From: Pleurobrachia bachei
Taxonomy: Eukaryota; Ctenophora; Tentaculata; Cydippida; Pleurobrachiidae
Reading direction: 5' to 3'
DNA length: 21,584 nt
Assembly (NCBI GenBank): GCA_000695325.1
Contig: AVPN01000452.1
Coordinates: 19,039-40,622 of the forward strand
Position 1 is the stretch's first letter, and each line of letters starts with the position of its first letter. Below the pieces are notes generated by a model, which saw only the letters and a program-made list of their open reading frames with translations, ran no database searches and was not told where the DNA came from. The position numbers and the translations under genes are program-made. Positions 10,401 through 18,100 of the stretch are shown here, piece after piece.

Positions 10401-11410
10401 GCCTAGGAAACTGAAAGGTCTGCCATGATAGACCTCTTGACACCCCATGGCCCATATCCCCCTCCCTATAGGAAAATGAGCGGTCTGCCATGATAGAACT
10501 CTTAACCCCTCACATGGAAGACTGGTCAGGTATGGCGGCTACTTTCTCAATTATAACTCACGTTACTGACAATATTGAGGAATTCCGGGAAGTGATACGG
10601 AATGAAAAACTAGTGGAACGAGTGGAAAAGGTATTTAATCAGCTGGGAATGTTTGTCTAAATAGACTCCTTTCGCGCGATTGAACAAAACAAGGGAGTGT
10701 TTGGACCAATTCCTATCTATTTTTATTTCTCCGCCGATTAGGTAATCAGGGGAATGTTTGGCACCTGCCGCTTAGGTGTCAAAATTTGATACGGTTAAGG
10801 TGCTTCGTCGCGTCGACTGTGTCACACAATCTTTTTGTGAAACTCTTCTTCTCAATTAACCCGGGGCCTCCCTCTCACCTAGGAATAACAACGCAATCTT
10901 ATTTTGTGAAATCTTCCTTCTTACTCTTATTTTCACCTAATAACCCGGGGCCTCCCTCTCACCTAGGAATAACAACGCAATCTTATTTTGTGAAATCTTC
11001 CTTCTTACTCTTATTTTCACCTAATAACCCGGGGCCTCCCTCTCACCTAGGAATAACAACGCAATCTTATTTTGTGAAATCTTCCTTCTTACTCTTATTT
11101 TCACCTAATAACCCGGGGCCTCCCTCTCACCTAGGAATAACAACGCAATCTTATTTTGTGAAATCTTCCTGCTTACTCTTATTTTCAACTAATAACCCGG
11201 GGCCTCCCTCTCACCTAGGAACAAACTGAAGCAGCAGCAGCCACAGCAAAACTAAAAGATAACGAATACAGAAGCACAAAAGGTATGACTAAGGGACAAA
11301 AACGGAGGTTTTATGATAAATTCGGGAACATTGATGTTGATGATAAACCCCGTGGGTGGAACTGGGTCGATGTCATGAAACATCTGAGCAAAACTGCCGA
11401 TGTTTGTTGA
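7448..11410 (+). CDS. RWDD4: RWD domain-containing protein 4, 3' half duplicated in tandem
   Basis: Exons 7448-7519, 7757-7825, 9072-9149, 9338-9496 and 9898-10089, all phase 0, give 189 residues ending DVC. A second set of exons 3-5 lies at 10206-10283, 10472-10630 and 11219-11410. The RWD domain spans about residues 4-125: NEDQQDEAEALLAIYEDD (family N-terminus), TWPKDYPESDDAVLDLNTFF (the YP-containing strand and helix), and TPHMEDWSGMAATFSIITHV. The C-terminus GQKRRFYDKFG...PRGWNWVDVMKHLSKT is the diagnostic RWDD4 tail. RWD proteins are small cytosolic adaptors; the precise role of RWDD4 is not established. Because exons 3 and 4 are phase 0, splicing exon 4 to the second exon 3 would give an in-frame protein with the second half of the RWD domain repeated. 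Only the second copy is followed by a polyadenylation-like ATTAAA (11459-11464). Confidence 0.93.
7530..7620 (-). mobile_element. MITE family 2 copy b (RWDD4 intron 1)
   Basis: Reverse-oriented copy: CTGTCAGAGCATTGGTCTGAC at one end and GTCAGAGCATTGGCCTAGG near the other, with a core matching the reverse complement of copies a and c. Confidence 0.7.
7841..7923 (+). mobile_element. MITE family 1 copy b, next to RWDD4 exon 2 donor
   Basis: Sequence from GGAACCGACCAATCAG to TGATTCGGTCG matches the other family-1 copies, with GGTCATGTGACTGG in the middle. It starts about 15 nt after the exon-2 donor. The 11-bp string CAGGTAAGACT, which includes the donor, occurs on both sides (7823-7833 and 7929-7939), so the element is bracketed by two copies of the splice donor. 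Confidence 0.75.
8343..8429 (+). mobile_element. MITE family 2 copy c (RWDD4 intron 2)
   Basis: CTGTCAG...CTGACAG ends with two direct copies of GTCAGGCCAATGCTCTGAC and the core CAGTTCTCGCGCGCTC...GAGAATTGAGAATTGG. This is the cleanest copy of the family in the window. Confidence 0.8.
8983..9055. repeat. Perfect 73-bp palindrome in RWDD4 intron 2
   Basis: Arms of 36 nt around a single central T (9019) are perfectly complementary. The left arm runs from AGTTGTTATTGATTG through GTGTGAGTGTGTGTGTGGGAGA. It ends 16 nt before the exon-3 acceptor. A copy shortened to 69 bp lies at 10119-10187. Confidence 0.95.
9273..9314 (+). pseudogene. Ghost copy of the RWDD4 exon-4 5' end
   Basis: Directly after an AG (9271-9272), 14 codons read ETERSAMIDLLTPH, against ENERSAMIELLTPH at the start of true exon 4 (9338). 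Of 8 codon differences 6 are synonymous. Using this upstream acceptor would add 65 nt and shift the frame, so it is unlikely to be productive. The second RWDD4 copy carries it at 10407-10448. Confidence 0.7.
9832..9897 (+). repeat. 65-bp tandem duplication of the exon-5 start in RWDD4 copy 1
   Basis: The acceptor TCCCTCTCACCTAG and the first 51 nt of exon 5 occur twice in copy 1 and once in copy 2. Splicing to the first acceptor reads SLSPR after 17 codons and stops early. Splicing to the second (exon from 9898) gives the normal tail. Confidence 0.85.
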
Positions 11411-11456
11411 GTAAAACTGCTGGGGTTTGTTGAGTAAAATTGTTGGGGTTTGTTGA
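10119..11456 (+). repeat. Tandem duplication unit 2 (RWDD4 exons 3-5)
   Basis: Repeat of unit 1 with exons at 10206-10283, 10472-10630 and 11219-11410. It differs from unit 1 by more minisatellite units in intron 4, lack of the 65-bp exon-5 duplication, and a silent CCA to CCC change in the PRGWNW motif. Its 3' UTR continues with repeated GTTTGTTGAGTAAAA units and an ATTAAA. Confidence 0.93.
10863..11219 (+). repeat. 84-bp minisatellite carrying the exon-5 splice acceptor
   Basis: An 84-bp unit beginning GGGGCCTCCCTCTCACCTAG is repeated with acceptor sites at about 10883, 10967, 11051, 11135 and 11218. Only the last precedes the real exon 5. Copy 1 of the duplication has just one extra unit (about 9747 and 9830). 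The unit length is a multiple of 3, so an open frame runs through the array; I regard that frame as a shadow. Confidence 0.9.
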
Positions 11457-11464
11457 GTATTAAA

Positions 11465-12050
11465 ATGCTAGTGGGGTACAAACTTGAAAATATATGATGT
11501 TGATAGTAGGACGTGTGTTGCTGTCAGAGCATTGACTTGACAAGTGTGTTGTGGGTTGTATGACGTCATTGTGTCATATTGGGAGAGAAATTGTTGTGAT
11601 GGTAATTTTTAACTTATACTTCCCCGTTGCAACGTCCGCTGTTATCACGTGTTACTCAAAATTTACCGTACTCAACATTTGACTCCATATTCAACCTATT
11701 CTCGCTCCGTGAGATCGATCACAGTCGTGCGTGACGTCGATCTCACTTGCAGGTATCAATGTGGCCAAACTACTCATTACTCAATATACCTTACTCAACA
11801 TACCTTACTCAACAAAGGGTCATAGTTGAGTGTAAGTTACACTGTAACAACACACCACGTACACGTCTTACTCAACAAAGTGATCACTTATTTGGGGGTG
11901 ATAATATCACAGTTCTAACGACAATTTCATTAATAGTAGTTTAACTGAAAAACACCAGCTACAATTTCAAAATATACAGTCAAATAAAATCAAATAATTG
12001 ACACATTAAAAACTTCCTCGATAACGAAATATTAATTAACTAAATAAACA
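11465..12050. other. Intergenic region between RWDD4 and the GPCR 3' end
   Basis: AT-rich with short repeats: TTACTCAACA-type units (about 11760-11880), a partial family-2 motif at 11521-11540, and a small hairpin GTGAGATCGATCAC...GTGACGTCGATCTCAC (about 11709-11745). No exon chain is seen. The genes on both sides converge here. Confidence 0.55.
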
Positions 12051-12159
12051 CAGGAACCGACCGACATAAATAAACAACCAATCAGAACTCGTCATTTAGG
12101 TCACGTGACTGGTTTTCAGCCAATCAGGGACCAGTATTTCAAAATTCAGTCGTTTCCTG
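12051..12159 (+). mobile_element. MITE family 1 copy c, supplying the GPCR stop codon
   Basis: CAGGAACCGACCGA at the left and CAGTCGTTTCCTG at the right are the inverted ends; the interior has GGTCACGTGACTGG. On the minus strand the right end reads CAGGAAACGACTGA, which overlaps the last codons (GND) and the TGA (12146-12148) of the GPCR frame. Flanks AATAAACA and AACTAACA match at 6 of 8 positions. Confidence 0.8.
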
Positions 12160-15100
12160 AACTAACAATACCTCGTGACACCAACAATATAACTGTCCTA
12201 ACACCACTCCAACACTCCCCCATCCTCACCACCATTCTCACCCCCTTATTAGCTAAAACAATCCGTATCGGTGTACACACTGCAATGGTAACAGCGGGAA
12301 AGAGAAGGTGGTAGAGGAGGAGGAATGTGTAACTGGTGGTGTGACCCGGGGCTGTGTAACTGGTACCAGGGAGGGATGTGGTGTTGGTGTTGAGGTGTTC
12401 GTAGAATGTTACACATACAAACTGCACCTGTGTAGAATAAATAGCGGGATTAATTAATAGTAAAATTGTTTTGTATTTCCAACTGTGGATTTATGTTGTT
12501 AGACACATAGTTAATCAAACACAGAGCTGTGCCTGAAGCGCCTGTATATTTCTCAAGATATCCCATAGCAGGCTCATCTTGTAAACTACGGGCACGTCTC
12601 GGCCCTAAATTTAATCCCCTTATATCCCCTAGCTCACTCATCCCCTACCTTGGTTACGAAGCAACCCCTTGCCGCACGCTGACGAGGGGTTACTTCGTTA
12701 CCAATCCCTATAATACCTGAGTACAGTAGAAGATGGCTGTGTATGCATAAAGAAGGATGTTGGTTGAGTAGCCCTCGGAGTAGGATGGCTGTGACTTCTG
12801 TATTGAACTAACCACACTCGCAACTGAAGAAGATTAGGGATGATTCGAGGTTATAGATCTGTCAGGCGTCCCGCTGACCCTTTCTCGCGTGCACGGCTCA
12901 AAAGTAAGAGATATAGTGATCAGGGATCAGCGGGTCGCGCTGAGAGGATTAAGGAAGACTAGAGAAGAGAGATATGCAAAGAGTTCGAGTTGTAGAAAAT
13001 CTTTGCTTGTACGAGAAAGTCATGTCATACCCGGGTTAGTTGACCGTTTTATGTGTTCTATCAGCCATCTATGTTAGCCGACGACAAATAGTAGGGGAGG
13101 AACAAGGAGGGGAGGTGAGTAAATATCACCATCTAGATCATTCTCAGAATTATGGTTCAAGAGTCTTAGCCTCCTCCGTGACAGTCGGGGCTAACTCTGT
13201 AGTTTCAGAGTAGCCTGATCACGTGACACCTGATCACGTGACAAATCGCTACCACTGTCTCCAGATGATGAACTACCACTGCTAGATCGAGGTCGGGATA
13301 GTTGTCGAGGGTTGATGTGGGCAGCAAGTTTCTTCTTAGGAACTAAAATAAGGAGTGAAATAAGGAGTTTGTCAGAAATTATTCACAATTCCAAGTCGAA
13401 ACCTCATTTTGAACGATGTGTTCAGGATTCTTCAACTCCATAAGGATTGGATATCTCCCCCTACCACCAATCTTCCCGAAGATGGACGCCTTCAGACATC
13501 ACTAACATTCCTATAACCACGGAGCGAGCTCTCGTCCCCCACAACACTATCCTCAGGGGGTGGTTGTGGAGGGGGCGAGGGAGGGTAGAAGAGTGGTGTA
13601 GAGGGAAGATCAGATTCAATGTCATCTATCGAGTCTTCGTAGGAGCCTTGGTACCCAAAGGAAGCGCCGGAGAGTTCGTCAACTTCAAATGTGTCACCTC
13701 CACCCAGACCTAGAGAGTTTAAATTATATTAGAGATTTGGGAGTTTGAACTAGCGAAAAGTTGTTTATTACCCTTCCATAAACACATTTAAGATGACCCC
13801 CCCCCTTCAACAATCGTGGATTTCACAAAAACTTATCGACCCCAAAGATCATCGCGTCTAAACTTACTGAGTGTCACCTCCACCCAGACGTCTAAACTTA
13901 CTGAGTGCTAACATATCCCTCCTTATAACCGGTTGTGTCTCAACTATTACATCACTGCTACTCGAACTACTACCCTCAGCAGCTGCAGTAGTGATGGGTA
14001 TGTTGTCAACTGTTCGAGAGTAATCCCGCATTGATTTATTGAGCGCTTGGAGCATGTCCTATAAAGGGGAGAGAGGGGTTCTTTATTATGTTCTTCTTGA
14101 TTCTCTGGTTAGAAAGTTGATGAAGGTAACAGAGCTAACACAACGAATAGTCCTATGATATAACGATTAGTTGTTGTTGTTATGTTCTAAGTTATGTTCT
14201 AAGTACTAACCCTCCTTTACATTTGTAAAAGAGGCTTTTCACAGTGAAACAGGGTCGAGCAATTACCTGGTAAATATCCGTTGTGTCTACAGGAACAATA
14301 AACTCAAACTCCCCACCACCTTCCCCTGCTTCACTCTCCTGATCCTCTCTATCGTAATCCTCTCCCTGGTCTATCTTTTTATCCCTGAAACTCATCTGAA
14401 CATCCTCCCTCTCACTCGATTTGGTTGTAGACATGCTACTGCTCTCCCCTGGGATGTGGAATTGTTCAGCTAAGACAGGTTCTAGATCATCATTAAGTTC
14501 TACTTCTAGATCATTCGTTAGTTCTTCAGGTTCCATGCTGCTTCTGAGGTCAGTTAAATCCATTGCCCCCTTCCACCTTCCTCCACCTGATGATGGTCCC
14601 CCTCCTGATGCTCCTCCGTGGTGGTGTGGATCAGGGGCCGCGGGATCAGCGAAATCATCCCATCTGGAGGTGAGTCATTAATTTAGATTTCATCATTTAT
14701 CAGAATCAACATAAAATATTTTCAAATATGAGAATTCATTCAATTCACTCACTGAAACACTGGTAAATCCTGATCCCTTCTCCCCATTTCCTCTTCTGTC
14801 AAACTTGGCCCAGCAGGTGGGACTAACTCAGGAAACCTATCCATACTTGGCAAGTTCCCAAATGCTGGATTTCGTATGACTGTGCTGGATCCAGTACTTT
14901 TACCAAGTTGGACCTCGTGAAACTCTTGCACCTTAAAATATTTGGGTGTTAAGCCAAGAAAACAATTTCAGTTCACCTCAAACATTAAATGTTTTGATGA
15001 AATAAAATAAAAACTTTATGATAAAGTTACTCAACAAGATAAAGCCGGATGAAGGAAAAACTGTATGATAAAGCCGGATGAAGGAAAAACTGTATGATAA

Positions 15101-18100
15101 AGTAGGATGAAGGAAAAAAATGGTAAAAGAGTCGAGGTTCGACCGGGTTTTGAACCCGGGACCTTCTGCGTGTTACCTTCTGCGTGTTAAGCAGATGTGA
15201 TAACCACTACACCACCAAACCTTCGGAAATAACTTAATTCTGTCCTTGTTATACAAACTTGCTTAGCTTGCGAAAAATATCGTCCAATTTGACGGCAACA
15301 ATGGATAATATAATGTTTCGAATTTTGATCTGTACGAAGGTTTGGTGGTGTAGTGGTTATCACATCTGCTTAACACGCAGAAGGTCCCGGGTTCAAAACC
15401 CGGTCGAACCTCGACTCTTTTACCATTTTTTTCCTTCATCCTACTTTATCATACAGTTTTTCCTTCATCCGGCTTTATCATACAGTTTTTCCTTCATCCG
15501 GCTTTATCATACAGTTTTTCCTTCATCCGGCTTTATCATACAGTTTTTCCTTCATCCGGCTTTATCATACAGTTTTTCCTTCATCCGGCTTTATCATACA
15601 GTTTTTCCTTCATCCGGCTTTATCATACAGTTTTTCCTTCATCCGGCTTTATCATACAGTTTTTCCTTCATCCGGCTTTATCATACAGTTTTTCCTTCAT
15701 CCGGCTTTATCATACAGTTTTTCCTTCATCCGGCTTTATCATACAGTTTTTCCTTCATCCGGCTTTATCTTGTTGAGTAACTTTATCATAAAGTTTTTAT
15801 TTTATTTCATCAAAACATTTAATGTTTGAGGTGAACTGAAATTGTTTTCTTGGCTTAACACCCAAATATTTTAAGGTGCAAGAGTTTCACGAGGTCCAAC
15901 TTGGTAAAAGTACTGGATCCAGCACAGTCATACGAAATCCAGCATTTGGGAACTTGCCAAGTATGGATAGGTTTCCTGAGTTAGTCCCACCTGCTGGGCC
16001 AAGTTTGACAGAAGAGGAAATGGGGAGAAGGGATCAGGATTTACCAGTGTTTCAGTGAGTGAATTGAATGAATTCTCATATTTGAAAATATTTTATGTTG
16101 ATTCTGATAAATGATGAAATCTAAATTAATGACTCACCTCCAGATGGGATGATTTCGCTGATCCCGCGGCCCCTGATCCACACCACCACGGAGGAGCATC
16201 AGGAGGGGGACCATCATCAGGTGGAGGAAGGTGGAAGGGGGCAATGGATTTAACTGACCTCAGAAGCAGCATGGAACCTGAAGAACTAACGAATGATCTA
16301 GAAGTAGAACTTAATGATGATCTAGAACCTGTCTTAGCTGAACAATTCCACATCCCAGGGGAGAGCAGTAGCATGTCTACAACCAAATCGAGTGAGAGGG
16401 AGGATGTTCAGATGAGTTTCAGGGATAAAAAGATAGACCAGGGAGAGGATTACGATAGAGAGGATCAGGAGAGTGAAGCAGGGGAAGGTGGTGGGGAGTT
16501 TGAGTTTATTGTTCCTGTAGACACAACGGATATTTACCAGGTAATTGCTCGACCCTGTTTCACTGTGAAAAGCCTCTTTTACAAATGTAAAGGAGGGTTA
16601 GTACTTAGAACATAACTTAGAACATAACAACAACAACTAATCGTTATATCATAGGACTATTCGTTGTGTTAGCTCTGTTACCTTCATCAACTTTCTAACC
16701 AGAGAATCAAGAAGAACATAATAAAGAACCCCTCTCTCCCCTTTATAGGACATTTTTGCACTTTTTTAATACGTCCTATTTTATTTTCGTTTTAAACTTT
16801 TTTACCAGGAACCGACCGAATCAGGAAAAACTAATCCCTGATTGACTGGTATCACGTGACCTAAATTACAGAGTTCCGATTGGTTGTTTACCTGTGCTTC
16901 TTTTCTCCGTTTCCGCACCGTAGAACGGATAATTGCAATGTAGAGAGCAGGTAAACAGATGGTAGGTAGGACAACTGAAAACAGGAACACCAGAATAGTT
17001 TGGGTACCTGAAACAGTTCAGTAGTATAGAACTGGTGAACCTGAAAAAGGTTCGATTTTAATGTGAAATCTTACAAATATTCTTAATTTACACCCGCATA
17101 TTTAATATATAATATGCATGAATATTATGTTGACATATTCCATGACCCGTCATATGATCTATCTCACCCTTTAGATTAGCAAGTGATTCCCACTGACACT
17201 CTCCCTTACTATCAAGGTTTACAGCAAATGTCAGAAACACTCCGACACCCCACGGTATACAAATGATTACTCGCACTAGGTTTAACCGGACATGTACTAT
17301 TGTTGTCAGGGGTCGAACTGCACACAGAAACCTGGTTTAGGGGAGGGAGAAAAATACTTAAAGGTGAGCGTATGATAGGATCTTTGGGATCCTAATTGAG
17401 CCATGGAAAAATTGGGGATAATGTTTTTTTGAATTGTAATAAAAACTCGCTCCTAGGATTCTCTGTCTGGTACGGCCGACCCCATCTGAGAATCAAATGG
17501 TGTATGGCGCCGCCATACAGAGGATCTTCTGTCTGGCGCCGCCGACCCCATCTAAGAATCATCAATCAAATGGGGTATGCATATGGCGCCGCGCCATACA
17601 GAGGATCATCTGGTCAGCATGTGTTTATAAATACCTGTAGAACCCATAAAACAATAAAAGTGTAGAGTTTAGAAACAGTACCAAGGTTGTAGTGGCCTGT
17701 TGCACCAGGCACACCCAGTCAGTGTCACTCGGTTTACTGGCTGTGTCACCTGTTGCCTCATCATTGTTGAGGCCTGCTAAAGTGGTGCTACATAGAACCA
17801 GTGATCCTGCACGAAGGGGGTTAGCTGGTTAGGGATCAGATAGTTTTATCCTATGTTATAGCACCATGCTAACCCAATTCAATTTTCTCCTGTCAGGCCA
17901 ATTCTCTGACAGATTTTCTTAAATAATTTTGGAACTAAAACACTTGACAGTGACTCTTCCCAAACCTACCTAGAACTGCTGTTGTGACAAAATGGGCAAC
18001 AAAATGGTTGTTAATAGTCTGAAGACCCCTGGTTAGAGTTAGAATCCCCAGAAGTATGGTGTTGGAGGTTCCGGTGAGGATCAGGAGTGTGATTAGAAGA

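Larger units (their letters stand above)
15335..16753. repeat. Right arm of the large GPCR palindrome
   Basis: Inverted copy of 14054-15225, longer by 261 bp (nine extra 29-bp units) and shorter by the 14-nt tRNA insertion. It ends at GACAT (16749-16753), 5 nt into the copy of exon 7, where similarity to the left arm stops. It lies wholly inside GPCR intron 4. Confidence 0.97.

Noticed and set aside
9120-10448. Identical minus-strand open frames at 9120-9314 and 10254-10448
   Set aside because: Antisense to RWDD4 exons 3-4 and intron 3; duplicated only because the locus is duplicated.
10786-11229. 147-codon plus-strand open frame with repeated NPGPPSHLG
   Set aside because: The 84-bp minisatellite is a multiple of three, so any open frame repeats; it lies in intron 4 and contains the exon-5 acceptor.
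12450-12641. Minus-strand frame with NYVSNNINPQL resembling a GPCR NPxxY motif
   Set aside because: It lies between the TM6 exon and the TM7 exon, which join exactly at phase 0; the resemblance is probably chance.
12529-12720. 63-codon plus-strand frame
   Set aside because: Runs through a fold-back element and antisense to GPCR intron 10; no partner exons.
13186-13230. Tandem CTGATCACGTGACA as a regulatory E-box array
   Set aside because: It lies in coding exon 9 and encodes SRDQ repeats; a regulatory role is not shown by the sequence.
15259-15780. 173-codon plus-strand open frame with repeated FIRLYHTVF-type residues
   Set aside because: It reads through the tRNA-Val gene and the 29-bp minisatellite; a repeat shadow.
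14421-16386. 86-codon Ser/Pro-rich frames opposite GPCR exon 6 and its copy
   Set aside because: Antisense shadows of a Ser/Asp-rich coding exon; no splice support of their own.
16802-16990. TM5 exon read as extending past 16892
   Set aside because: The frame beyond 16892 is MITE sequence after a good GTAAAC donor; the extension is intronic.
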